This document shows positions 33,761 to 44,717 of a stretch of 64,000 nucleotides of DNA, in pieces (the first letter of the stretch is position 1; each line of letters starts with the position of its first letter). Below the pieces are notes generated by a model that did no database searches, was not told where the DNA came from, and saw nothing but the letters and a program-made list of their open reading frames with translations. The DNA comes from Hymenoscyphus infarciens (Eukaryota > Ascomycota > Leotiomycetes > Helotiales > Helotiaceae). A program made the position numbers and the translations under genes. The stretch is from contig LLCB01000159.1 of NCBI GenBank assembly GCA_001414345.1, positions 62,001 through 126,000 of the forward strand. Direction: 5' to 3'.

Positions 33761-36700
33761 CTACATCTGCTGCTCCCACTGCATAATTCCACTGTTTGGG
33801 TCCGGAAATTGTATTCCGACGGTGTTGTCAGGGTCAAAATTCCAAATATCAGGCGGACTTCGCGAAGTTCCGCCATTATTGTAAAATTGGTTATCCCAGA
33901 GTTCCTAAATATATATCGCAAGTAAGAGACGACACTCGTGAGGTAATTAAGAGTCGAGAGGAATTCCTTACCCAGTCTAGATCCATGTTCCCAATATCAA
34001 GCGAGGACTGGGCCGTCGTCCCAGTGTTGGAGGTATCATTACTAGGCGGATCGAAAGACGGTGGAGTGCTCCAGGAATAGGTGGTTGGTTGCACAACCTT
34101 CTTGTCTAACCAAGGAACAGTAGAATTATTTCTCTCTGTATGGGGTCCAGGTTAACAACGATTGGACTTTTCAGGGTAGAATTCCGACTTACGGGAAGAA
34201 GGCGCCATGTTAGGAGAGCTTGAACTGGCCTGTGGTTTTTGAACTGCTGTTCTGGAATCAGAAGGAAGAGCTGGGCCAGCCACTCTCACTTTATATAGCA
34301 TGGCTTTGAGAGTTTGAGCCGCCTTGAGGGCGTCTTGCGAGGTAGAGCTTCTCGCTTCCCAAATATCGTGAGAATCATTAAGAACTTGTATCATTTCTTC
34401 CCGTGTCGCTTTCACTCTTATCCCGAGTTGAGCCATAGTTTGCTCTAAATCTGCATGGGCCATTGTATGGCCAATATAAAGGCAAATCAGCATAGCGGCT
34501 AACAAAAAGTCGTGTGAGATGCTAGGCAGACGAAAAGTTAGCAAAATATCGAGAGAAAACACAAACAGCTACCAGTATCAAAGGGGAAAACAAAACTCAC
34601 AGGCTTGAAGACTTCCATCTGTGCTCAAAGAGAGGCATTCCGGGTAGCATTTCCCGGTGCATCAAAATTTGGCTTTCCAGAATATGCATAGAAGAATCAA
34701 CACAAGCTTTCATAGAATAGGGATATGGGTACGTCGTGGGGCCAGTTTTTGACAAGACAAAGAACTTTCGATGGAGAATACACTTTGACTTCTGGAACGT
34801 CAGACCGATTCCGAATTTTTGTGTCTTCATGTTGGATGTTCCATGTTTCAAATCTTCCACACTGTATGCCTTTAATGGCTCTGGTGTTTGATCAAATGTG
34901 ACGTGTAAAATTTTATCCAACTTCATCACCGAATCGTAAGAGATTAATTCTGTCGAATTCGCTTGATCAACTATTGTCCCAAAAACCTCTGTGATCTGGT
35001 GTTTGGCGTTGAAGCAACCGATGGGTGTCAAGTCGTCAGCAGGCCTTGGGGGAGGTAAAACAAGAGAGTTTTCGTTGAAATCATCTATAGAATCTTGGAG
35101 TTAGAATGCTATTTGTGAATATTGTGAATATTTGAGTAGTAGAAATATAGTTTTCTATGAAAATAGTTACTGACCGTCTACAAGGTTACTTGGACATCGT
35201 GCGTCATGCATTCCTTCTCTAATCATTCTCGGTAAACCTACTTGACAAGATGTTAAAAGATCAAGGTGGACGATAGTCGACCAGATACGACGGTTCATTT
35301 CGCCTTGAAAAACAGAAATCTTGGGATAATGGGAAGCATCGCGATGAAGTCCACTGCAACGTTTTAGCATATGTTTATCTTTTTTTCTTTAGACCACGTG
35401 ACGAGGGGAGCAAATGAGGCTAAAACTCGACCACTTGAAAGAGGGTTGCAATTGAAGGGGGGTGGATGGGGAAAAGGTTCATACAGTCTTAATGCTGCTC
35501 TAATAGTGAGGCCGAACAGCATCCATGTTCCAAATTGCGCATCTTGTGATCGAAAATGCTCGTTAACCTATTGTAAATGAGCTCATATGTTTCAGTCGAT
35601 GAGGCATCTTGTCGTGCTCACATAGTAAAGTAAAAGTGTTTCAACAGTGTAGGGACCTGGCTCCGTGTAGTTGCCCAAATAGAGGCATTGAACAGTCTTG
35701 TGGCGATACATGTCTACAATCTCAGCAGGTTCTCGAGCTGCAATTTCGTTCCCAGTATTTTTGAACGGGTTTTTACCAGCCATCACTTCAAATCCCAGCG
35801 ATTGACCTAAAATAGCAAACAATAACCCGACCCAGGTTATTGGGGTTTCCATAGGGTGGTCCCAAAATTTCTCGCACTACAAATAGCATTAATATTTCTC
35901 TGACAAGGAGGCATGTACCACTTTACCTCATGCTGGAACTTTTGCTGATGGATGAGACCTACGCCACACATGTTAAATTTTGTTCTCTAAGGTAACTCAA
36001 GGGCTCAAGCTCACTTGAAACATCGGGGATTGCAAAATAAGTCCCAAGCAGAGAATCCACTTGCTTCCTATTTGGAAGTGCGGACAAAATTTCAGTCCGA
36101 GTTGCGTTTTTCACTGAGCCGTTGAGTAAAGCTGGTCCTGTTATTTGAGGGGTGGCCATCTTGTCCTCTTGTTGAGCTTGTTTTGGTGGATCTGTACTTT
36201 CAATTGTATCTTTAAGGCATGCAATCTGTTTCATGACAATCAGTTCAAGCTCCAAGACTACATTCATATATAGGACCAGTCTTACATTATCAAGTATTGC
36301 CGCCCAGTGAGAGCTTCCAACATAATTTGGTTGATCATCATCAATATTTATCATTCCGAAAGATTCCGTTGTGTTCGCCAGCCCAATGATCTCAGTCCAT
36401 TGGTCTTCCCCAGTACTCAAGGTGAAAACCGGTGCTCGAGGGTCATCACTTGAATGGCCGCGTGAGCTTTCAGGTCTATTCTGAGCATCAATACCGCCAC
36501 TCTTCTTCATCAAAGAGACAACAAGCTGCTCAAGATGTGATATCTGGCTTTGGACATCTTTGCGTCCGACGTTTCCGGGCCTCTGCACCGCTGCTGCCTT
36601 TTCACGACGAAGCCCGGCATGGATGAACGTACATGAAGATTGCAGGTCTCTCTACGCGTAAAGGAGTCAGCAACCACACTATCAGAGACTAGAAACCGAA

Positions 36701-37066
36701 CCGAACCTTGATACAATTCTGGCAGGGGAGATTGCGATCACATTTGAGTCTATAAGTGGTCAGCGCAACGCTATTCCAAATTCTTGTGGTGGCAATAGCT
36801 GAGATATCTGCAGAGGGTTCAGGCACGGGGAGCCCGTTGATGTTGTATTGGACGACGAATCACAGTTGCCCGCGAGCTTTAAGAACTGAAACGCGGGGGC
36901 AAATGAAGTGACGCATCTTAACTTACTTCCGAGTTCTACACAGAGTACACGACAATTGAGGCTTGAAGCGTTGCCTGCTTGCTTTTATGGGTGGCTTTGC
37001 GACCGAATCAGGAGCCTTTCCGCCGCTACCAGTTGACTCGGCTGGGACGGAAGGAGAGGTCGACAT
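33761..37066 (-). CDS. Zn2Cys6 fungal-specific transcription factor, 12 exons
   Basis: Exons 37066-36927, 36749-36707, 36651-36286, 36225-36015, 35958-35927, 35876-35622, 35567-35485, 35353-35175, 35084-34601, 34521-34193, 34135-33972 and 33904-33761, all in phase, encode 809 residues. The cluster cysteines are 40, 43, 50, 56, 59 and 68 and are spread over the first three exons. Family landmarks follow: SHLEQLVVSLMKK coiled coil; SHWAAILDN joined to IACLKD; EILSALPNRKQVDSLLGTYF; LRLGLHRDASHYP; and EMNRRIWSTI with GLPRMIR, the fungal_trans core. The C-terminal exon gives MDLDWELWDNQF and ends in MQWEQQM. The 60-bp intron 36226-36285 has no stop and is a multiple of three, so retention would insert 20 residues. 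Exon 5 is only 32 bp. Regulated genes are unknown. The gene seems complete and undamaged despite nearby relics. Confidence 0.87.
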
Positions 37067-37905
37067 TTTAGACCCACAGCAAAATGGACGGACGGGACGA
37101 AGGACGAACCTGTCTATTGCTCACAATTGGAGCTGGGTGATGTTGGGTATTTCGAAATGCTGAGGTGGTGCAACGGACATAAGGTTGGTTGTCAGCATAT
37201 CCTTTGACCAATCAAGAACGGTCCGTATTACGCCGCGAGACGGAATTATGAAACGTCCGATTCTCCGTTAAGTCGATATTCAACTAAAAGCATCAGCCAA
37301 CCATTCCAAGTGAGTTAACTGAAGTTGACTAATGACAGGATTCGTCCCTTCAGCCATATCATCCCGTCACAGTTCTACAAAATAAGCGAGGGCATCATAA
37401 GCTTAGTGTAGTGTAGATCTTCACCACATCGTTGGAAATGCTGTCTAATTATCTTTGTAATAGGACTTTGAATTAAAGATATTAATAAGAAGAACAAATC
37501 AACAAAAACAGCACTCTAGCTACAATTATTAATACTCACGTGAAGCTCTTTCATATGACTTTAGTATAGATATTACTATAAAAGCACCACTTATCCCACA
37601 AGCAATTTTTCCTCTTTTCATCTTCTACTTTAGAATATAACAATATCTAATCAATTAAGGCCTCCTAGGAAAGCCACACTAATTCAATAAAGTAACTCGG
37701 CGCAATTATGATTATTAAGCAGGAGGCATATTTTGATTCCTATAAGTTCTATTTTCCAATCGAATTGTGCAGAACTTTGAGAACAATTGAATGAATTAAA
37801 TAGAGTAACTTAAGACCATTATATTCGACAGTTATCAATCGTCTTTTTTTCGATATGAAAGGTAAGAATAGCAAATTGCCCCCAAAAGACGCGAAAATGA
37901 TATTA
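37067..37905. other. Intergenic: promoter of Zn2Cys6 gene and AT-rich tract
   Basis: The first 200 bp are the promoter side of the minus-strand regulator. From about 37400 to 37860 the DNA is AT-rich with low CA/TG, possibly an old RIP-affected repeat, but I found no ends to delimit it. Confidence 0.4.
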
Positions 37906-38219
37906 CGCGAACCACCCCGTTATTTTGAAATCTCTCCTTGAATCCAGAAAGGTAACTGATCGAATAAGGCACACTCTGGGACTCATTCGTCTCTGACAAA
38001 AACATAATTGACCCCGTCCCAACCTCCCTCCTCCACACATGCCACGAATCCCGACAAGTCGCACTAGAGCACTACTCAATCTGCTTCAGCTGCGCCTGTG
38101 GACCCATCGGACCAGGTCTCTACATCGACTACAAGATCGACATAATATTCTTCGAACGTCCGCAATTTATAAAATGGATCCTGCACCACCAGTGCCTAAT
38201 CGACCCCCATCGCATTTAG
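37906..38219 (+). pseudogene. Decayed fragment of a 2EXR-domain gene
   Basis: Two pieces of one family motif lie close together in different frames. REPPRYFEIS (37906-37935) matches the PRVVEI-type strand of 2EXR proteins and is followed at once by a stop. LLHTCHESRQVALEHYSICF (from 38028) matches the LLHVNRESRxxALxxY helix, and continues to GPGLYIDYKIDIIFFERPQF before a stop at 38219. A frame change and at least one stop separate them, and neither has a proper start. This is a relic of a 2EXR protein, a family expanded in many ascomycetes with unknown role. The working but frameshifted relative lies 1.3 kb downstream. Confidence 0.7.
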
Positions 38220-39527
38220 TCTTTTAATTTTTTGTCTTCTGTCTCAAATATCTTTGCGTGCTCTCTGACTTGCTCCTAACAAAAGACATCTCCACTCTTG
38301 CGAGTTCAGTAACGTTAAAATAACTCTCCTAATCCCGATAGCATCTCCAAGAATCGGCCTCTCGCTCACAATCATCCTCCGCCAATCAGCGCAGACTCAA
38401 TCCAGCTAGGTATCTTAGCACATAAAAGGAACAACAAACTCTAAAGATAAATCCAAGGATTCTCCTTCCATCTCTTAGAAAAGAAGCAATGCATCTGACC
38501 GTGTTTCAAAAATGTAATGTCCAACTGTTCGCCCTTGGTAAAACTTCAAATTTCGCTCCAATTTCTGCAACAAAAACCAATCAACCGTCCCCTGACGAAG
38601 CGAGAGTTCCCCATCAGCCTCCTGCTTAAACAAAGTCTCGTGCATAACCTCCAATGTGAGAGACATCAGTCCTGGACATAACAAGATTGCGAAAGCGAGA
38701 TCTTTGTAGAAGTTTACCGTGATGTCGTCAAATCTCGGATCGATTGTGGGATTCATTCAGATGGGTAAGCTGCGCTTTTGAGAGGTGTTGTTTGATTGGG
38801 AAGAGAAATTGCATACCAAGAACCCAGTGTTGACAGAAACTTTCAATAAGCATAAAATTATTCTTGGTGCGACACTGAAGCCATTTTGTCAAACGGAAAA
38901 CAACAGATTTGCAAGCCAATATTCAGTTTGATATCTCTATCACAACCAGAGCATATGCACAGAAACTGCACTGGCAACTAGATATAAATTTAGGCATTTT
39001 GAGGATAACAAATGGAGTACATGAAAAGCACCCACCTTCATTGAGCGTTTGTAGTTGTGCATACGCGATTTGGAAGTGATGTTAGGCTTTCCAGCAAAAG
39101 GCAAAGCTGGGGAGTGAATATGCCTAAGCCAATCCCAAAAAGACGCACCGCACTTCCAGGACTTTCGGAATGCAGCATACGCTCCAGCGAAGACTCTTCA
39201 ACGGCACAAGTCCCCTGTCTGAGCTGTAGTCAAATACCTGCTTCTCCCCTTCCCCTCAATCCTTCAACTCTTCAACACAACTCCTCCTTCTCAGAGCATG
39301 AAAGACCAAGTTCTATCTGCGCCTTTCCAACCTTGCTCATACTCTTGGTGGGTTCAACGCTTCTCCATGACTACACCAATACAAGCTCACCTCTCAAACA
39401 GAAGTGCACAACTTCCCCTCGCAATCCACGTGTACGAGCCCAAAGCAGTGGGACAGGAATGTGGTTTGGGATGAAATTGAGAGGTCGGCTTAGAAGAGAG
39501 AAGAAGAAAAACAACACCAACCAAACA
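38220..39527. other. Intergenic region with an uncertain minus-strand fragment
   Basis: A minus-strand frame 38756-38475 (93 residues, with AFAILLCPGLMSLTLEVMHE and VDWFLLQKLERNLKFYQG) looks more protein-like than its surroundings. It has a stop just before its ATG and no family I know; a 47-bp intron-like segment at about 38765-38811 does not rescue it. It may be a gene fragment. On the plus strand 39057-39527 is open in frame with the 2EXR gene but is low in complexity and is probably its 5' leader. Confidence 0.4.
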
Positions 39528-40410
39528 ATGGCTCAACCATCCCCCTCAGAGCTGGCAACCCGCCTCAACGAAGTCACGATCCACGACCCCGAATCACCAC
39601 CAAAGCATGACGAACTCGAAAAAGCAACGGCATCATTCCCGACCCTGCCCACCGAAATCCGCCTCGGCATCTGGCTCAGCCCAAAACAAAGTCAAGCACC
39701 ACTACCCGCACAGATGATCTCCCACGTCAATCGCGAAGCCCGCGAAGAGTTCTTGAAGAGCTGGTCTCCATTGGTTCCCCTCGCCCCAAAAACTTGGCCA
39801 AAGCTACCCCGGAACGCTGAGGAGGGAAAGAAGACTCTCAACTCAGTACAATCCTTTCCGACTTCTTACTTCAACCCTCATGTCGACACATTGTACATCG
39901 GTCCGGCTGATGCTTTTGTGATTGGCCGTCATGCAGATGTGGCTGCGGGTCTCAACGCCTTCAAGACAATCCAGCTGCTCAAGTCAATTCGCTTGGTAGC
40001 CTGGGAGGTGAACGATACAGTGGGCCGGGCTAGGACCTACTGTTATGATGGGCGCAGATATCCCTTGGAGGAAAAATGTTGTCTTCCCTCAATTGGGAGA
40101 GGTTTGGTTTATCGTAAGAGATTGTTGTGAGGTTGGCGCGGGTGATTTCACGTTCTGCGAAGAAAAAGAGTTAATTGTAGGAATTTGGAATGACGAGGGT
40201 AGGCGTAAACCTGGATTGATCGAGTTTGAGTCTATCACCATAGACCGTTGCCATAAGCGGGCCATGGAAATCTTCAAACCTGCCGTGGGGATCGATTCGG
40301 AGCGGGAAGTGGAGGTGCGATGGAAGCTTTTGCGTCGGGGTGGAGAGTTGTTTACTAGTCGAATTTGCGGGGATCACAATAACAATCGCAATTGCTGTCC
40401 TAACAATTAA
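39528..40410 (+). pseudogene. 2EXR-domain protein with a frameshift near the C-terminus
   Basis: The start MAQPSPSELATRL at 39528 opens a frame with the 2EXR signature FPTLPTEIRLGIW, then AQMISHVNREAREEFLKSW and SYFNPHVDTLYIG. About 40070 the coding signal moves by one frame: upstream codons end in YDGRRYPLEE, and the downstream frame continues with NVVFPQLGEVWFIVRDCC and runs to 40410. The switch sits on a run of five A bases at 40072-40076, so one surplus A would explain it, either as a real mutation or as a sequence error. Read as it stands, the first frame stops at 40130. The 2EXR core also lacks the usual segment after EIRLxIW (the PRVVEI strand), an in-frame loss of roughly 20 residues. 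The function of 2EXR proteins is unknown. Confidence 0.72.
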
Positions 40411-40876
40411 CAGAGGCGATCATACAAAATTGTTTGAAGTTTGGTGCGACGATAGAAAGGGTGGACAGGGTGTCTTGAGAGCCAAGAGCAAGGGAATAGT
40501 TTCTAGGAAAGGAAGAATAACAATCTCTACTTCTTGACATATATTACAAGGCAATCGTTGCACATTGCCTCTGGGTAGCAGCCTTGATTGTTCTTGAAAT
40601 CCTACCAACCATGTGAAGTTCCCAAGTAGAAAATGTCGAAGGAAAAATAACATCATTCTTCCGAGGGGGCGGGTGATAGGGGAGGAACTAGAAAGGGCGA
40701 TGAAGAAATGACTTCCTCAGGAAAAATTATCTTTTTACTTACCTAGATGCTTACTCGCAAGGCAGAAGGAACGTTGAGATGGTTGTTAGAAATTAGGAAA
40801 GCTACAATTCCCCGGATAGATTCTCAACCCCTTGTTCTTAGCTAGCTAAGAACAGTACCCTGAAATCCCCCGCCAT
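40411..40876. other. Convergent 3' intergenic region
   Basis: These 466 bp lie between the 2EXR gene and the converging ankyrin gene. No gene or repeat was seen. Confidence 0.35.
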
Positions 40877-42198
40877 TCAGTTCTTGCTGAGCTCTTGCTG
40901 TTTATCAGCTATAAGTTTTGACAGGGCATGATTGTCTCTACGGCTTGCCTCCACCAACGCACTCGCTTGACGCCTCTTTTGGAGGCGTCTGGTAGAGGTA
41001 CGACGGTGTACCCAGCAATCAGCCTCAAGCGAAGCGCCCGCGTCTAGCAACATCTTGACGACTTGCGTATTACCAGAAATCGCAGCCAGTTGCAGACAGG
41101 AGTGTGGAATGGTGTCTGACTCGTTCGCATCCGCACCGTAGTCCAAAAGAATACGGACGGACAGAGGAGCCCCTCGTCTGCAGCTCGCCACGAGGGCACC
41201 ATCGATTGCGTACAGGAAATCATGCGGTGTTGAGATTTCCTTGTAGTGTTCCAGAATATATTTGAGAGTAGTTGGCTGGTTGCCCTCTGCGGCATAGAAA
41301 ACTGCAGAGCGTAGTTCAGGCCGCACCTCCGCGCGGTAATATGGTGGTTGTAGATAGAGCCGGGTGATGTTTTCGTGGCCCATGTACGCCGCCACACCGA
41401 GAGGGGTTTTGGAAAGTTCGAAGCTAGGCGCTTCAGGAAAATCGGGCTGGTAAGGGGAAGCGCCTTGGTCCAGGAAGAACTGCACTATATCGGCGTGGCC
41501 CTGAGCAGCCGCTGCCCATGATGGCCTTCCAAAGAACGATTCTGGATCTGGATCTGAACCTAACCAATCGGGGCTATTTTTGAGCGACACTACCAAGGTC
41601 TTGTCGCCCATCCATGCCGCCAAAGCAAGGGCGTTGGCCAAAGTGCGTCCAGCCTCAGACTCGGCACTGAATTCAGCTGCTTCCTTGCTCAATTTCTCGA
41701 ATACGGAAGAGCCTTCCCTCACGGCCAGGCACAAGCAAGCGCTTCGCTCAAGCAGTTCCACTCGCGCAGTATCATTCTCCGCATTGGTATGTTGGGCGAG
41801 AATCCGGCACATTTCGCGAATAGTCGTAATCCAGAAATGGGTAGCGGGCCCATCAGTGCGAACGCGGTGGTAAAGGTATCGTGCAATCACATTGTGGTGA
41901 TGATCGAGTCTCACCAAAAACTTCATGGTCCGCTCTTGGACCTCCTCTATAACCCTTGTTTCGATGACAGCGTCGAGTATTTCGTCTGCGAAGATGCCTG
42001 CGAAGGATGAAAAGTTAGCTGATTGCATCGTCAAGTGAGATGAGATGAGATGAGGGTGAGAGGGGAGGAGAGGTAGTTATGCTGGCATTCCATACGACAT
42101 GCAAGGCGAGCTTTCATGGACTGTTTCAGCCCCAAATCCTGCACCGTGAAGGCAATCACAATCTTGAAGATGTCCAAAGGAAGTTCTAGGAATTGCAT
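40877..42198 (-). CDS. Ankyrin-repeat protein of fungal type
   Basis: Exons 42198-42096 and 41997-40877 give 407 residues; the 98-bp intron has donor GTATGG, a GCTAAC branch site and a CAG acceptor, and joins C|GC within LACRIFADEILDAVIETR. The N-terminus QFLELPLDIFKIVIAFTV resembles the short F-box-like helix that begins many ascomycete ankyrin proteins. The rest holds degenerate and then good ankyrin repeats: RPSWAAAAQGHADIVQFFLDQGA, KTPLGVAAYMGHENITRLYL, and HSCLQLAAISGNTQVVKMLLDAGA near the end. Partners are unknown. An ATG at 42282 would prefix about 13 Asn from a (TTG)n repeat; I prefer 42198, directly before the conserved helix. An adaptor role is likely but only by family. Confidence 0.8.
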
Positions 42199-42199
42199 C

Positions 42200-42200
42200 G

Positions 42201-42242
<42 letters not shown>

Positions 42243-42243
42243 A
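42200..42243. repeat. (TTG)n trinucleotide microsatellite
   Basis: About fourteen copies of TTG lie just upstream of the ankyrin gene start on its strand (as CAA/AAC), in the leader or, if the upper ATG is used, as a poly-Asn stretch. Confidence 0.9.
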
Positions 42244-42835
42244 GAGTAGGTTGTAGAAGAGAGAGCTGGAGTACTGGTTCACTAGGTAGCGTTGGGGCTG
42301 AGCTTACAGGGTAGCCTGGCACGTGCCTGGCCACCTTGAGCTTGGCTCAGCCTGGAGACGGTGACAACAAACCGGCAGTACTAGTAAATAGCTCGGTGTG
42401 CCAACCGTCGCTGTATTGGCCCAATTACTTTGGACAATTAAACTTCATTGTTCTAAGCGACCTAGGTTAATATTCAAGATTGTCCCAAGTATTTGGGTTA
42501 TTTACCTTGAATTACCCTTGCAAGCTAGGTAGAACAATGAGCTAGGTAGGCAGGTACGACCTGCTGCCGCTTGTACTTTGTTTACTTTTGCATTCACTCT
42601 TCAATTGTCCTACAGTAGAGCACAGATCACCATCACAAGCGATGAACCATATTTTTGGATTATTTCTTATTCAACACCAAATCTCTCTCCAAGTAAATAT
42701 GTACACAAAATACCAAAAGTGTACCAAAAACAACTCCCAAAAATGCGTACAAAAATTACAAAGATGCAGATGATTTCCCAAGATCCTGTTGCCTCAATGC
42801 TCGACAAAAGAAAATTTCAAAACTCTTCCCCAAAT
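42244..42835. other. Ankyrin gene promoter and intergenic DNA
   Basis: About 590 bp. The left part is the upstream side of the ankyrin gene, rich in CTGGCTTGGC-type G+C motifs. The right part is the 3' flank of the next minus-strand gene. No other gene was seen. Confidence 0.35.
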
Positions 42836-43966
42836 CTACCAAGCGGAAACATTATCATATTCCTTTTCTGGAACAATTCGTCCAGTGGTAACATCCCTTC
42901 TCGTGTTGATCTTGACAATCGCAGTAGAGTTGACAGGAGTAGCAATAGTAGCATTACCAATCTGGGCAATCATAGCATTGGTAGCCAAATCGAAGCAGCT
43001 GGTCTTCTTATCTTTTCCACAAACAGGCCACAACTCCTTCTCAGACATATCGCAGAAGAGACCCTCAGGGATGGAAACAAAGTCAGGACCCAAAGAGCTG
43101 TTGCTCTCACAGAGCTCCCGGGCACTGTGGGCGTGGTTCTTGCTGGTGACCAATTTGCCGGGGAAAGTGTGACGTTTAGCGTGGAGGGCACGAGTCTCTC
43201 GACCACTGCGCTTCTTGTTCTTTGGGGGGAGCTTTCCGGTTGAGGCACCATCAACAAGAACCTTCTTGCGATCTTTGTCAACGAGGTTGGTGTCATACTC
43301 AAGAGGAGGGTTGAAGTAAGGCAAAAAGTAGTCCGATTTCAAGTCGTCGTAAAGGTGGAAGCGAGGTTTAGACTTGCACATGGTGTCTCCGTCATCAGCA
43401 TATGCTTGAGCGCGCTCAGCGGTAGCAGTGAAATCGGTGATGTGGATACCCATGCCCTGAGTAGTGATACCGTTGGATTTGTCGCCATCAATCCACACAC
43501 ACTTTGGCTGATAGTTGTCATCGCCAATAATAGTTTGAGAATTGTACCAATGGCCACCGCATTGGTATCCCACATCACCATACCATGCCTTTTTCTGTCC
43601 ATCTGGCCAAGTGACGGAGATATATGAGATGCAAAGTGCATCGTTTCCTCCCTTGGAAACTGAGATGTATTGTGCCTGACGCCCCTGTTGGTCGGAACTG
43701 GCAGTAACAACGATGTCTTTGAATCCACCATCTGCAATTACACTTTTACTACCTCTAGCTTCGCCGATATCACGTCCCATAACATCGAAGATGCGGATAC
43801 CAGGTGTGTTGCCTCCGGTGGTATCGCTGCCTTTGATAGAGGTGCCAACACCGATTCGAACGGTTGTCTCCCTATCTGTCTTGGAAGGAAGCATAGATTC
43901 CAGCATTGGAGCCATTGCAACCACTCCAAAGAGGAGACCGATGACATTGAAAGCGACGTTGGCCAT
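42836..43966 (-). CDS. Predicted secreted protein of an ascomycete family of unknown function
   Basis: A single exon of 376 codons. The N-terminus has a hydrophobic signal or anchor (about residues 3-20, FNVIGLLFGVVAMAPML). Conserved-looking blocks follow: VRIGVGTSIKG, GGNTPGIRIFDVMG, DGGFKDIVVTA, QYISVSKGGNDALCISYISVT, WYGDVGYQCGGHWY, GMGIHITDF and CKSKPRFHLYDDL. Similar proteins are, to my memory, frequent in Leotiomycetes and carry no named domain. After residue 250 a strongly basic linker (KNKKRSGRE, HAKRH), which might be cut by a Kex2-like protease, leads to SARELCESNSSLGPDF and a Cys-bearing tail (LFCDMS, WPVCG). Eight or more cysteines fit an extracellular protein. The function is unknown. 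Confidence 0.78.
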   Translation of the reverse strand: MANVAFNVIGLLFGVVAMAPMLESMLPSKTDRETTVRIGVGTSIKGSDTTGGNTPGIRIFDVMGRDIGEARGSKSVIADGGFKDIVVTASSDQQGRQAQYISVSKGGNDALCISYISVTWPDGQKKAWYGDVGYQCGGHWYNSQTIIGDDNYQPKCVWIDGDKSNGITTQGMGIHITDFTATAERAQAYADDGDTMCKSKPRFHLYDDLKSDYFLPYFNPPLEYDTNLVDKDRKKVLVDGASTGKLPPKNKKRSGRETRALHAKRHTFPGKLVTSKNHAHSARELCESNSSLGPDFVSIPEGLFCDMSEKELWPVCGKDKKTSCFDLATNAMIAQIGNATIATPVNSTAIVKINTRRDVTTGRIVPEKEYDNVSAW

Positions 43967-44717
43967 TGTGTAATGAATGTGGATTTTGTGTTGTGGAGTG
44001 TAGTAGTGGAACTTTGTGGTTGCAGTTGAAAAATGAGAGAGATCGGAAAGACCGGTAAAGATTTGAATAAACTCAGAAAAGAGTGTGGAGTTGACTGTGA
44101 AAGATGCGATGAGAGTAAGAGAAAGAGCTGAAGAGTGAGTGACTGATGAAAAAATTCAACTTTGACCTGCGAGGACATCCTCTTTTATCTCCTTGGAAAA
44201 CAGTAGCTATACAGAAGCAAACTTCTCTCGGTGCTGTTGATTGAATAAGCCTAGCGAGAACTCATCGCCTCAAATATTCCTGCGGGTGTAGGATTCACGT
44301 ACAAGTTTTAATTTTGGAAACGGGAGATTTGAAAAATTACAGCCTCATCAAACAACCACCTAGTCGTTTACTAGATTGAGGTAGTGCTGATGGCGATAGT
44401 GTGATCGTCTGACCCGGCACATGGGTATTCTTGGAAGAACAACGCTATTTTTCCGGTTCCTTACCTTGATGCTGGCTTAGAGGCTGACAGCACCTTGGCA
44501 CTCCCGCTTCAGAAGGAACAGCCCCCAAGGCCCTGGTCTGATAAGCGAACAAGCCCCTGACGAGAAGCTACCGGAGCCTCTCTCCTGTATAGCGTACGTC
44601 TCATTCCTATGTCTATCATTTTCTCATAGTTTTCTCGTACGTCCATTTTCACTTCCATATTCTTCTTCACTTTCAACAACACCTTCATTTTTCCGGCTTT
44701 CTTCCACGAAAATCACC
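43967..44717. promoter_or_regulatory. Divergent promoter region between two secreted-protein genes
   Basis: These 751 bp separate the minus-strand gene starting at 43966 and the plus-strand gene starting at 44718. Both flanks are pyrimidine-rich on their sense strands (leader-like). No specific sites are claimed. Confidence 0.4.

Noticed and set aside
38475..38756. 93-codon minus-strand frame as a complete gene
   Set aside because: A stop lies directly upstream of its ATG and the only intron-like segment does not join in frame; kept as an uncertain fragment in the intergenic note.
43339..43737. Long frames in alternate phases inside the 42836-43966 gene
   Set aside because: They are shadows of the 376-codon frame, which has the conserved blocks and signal sequence.
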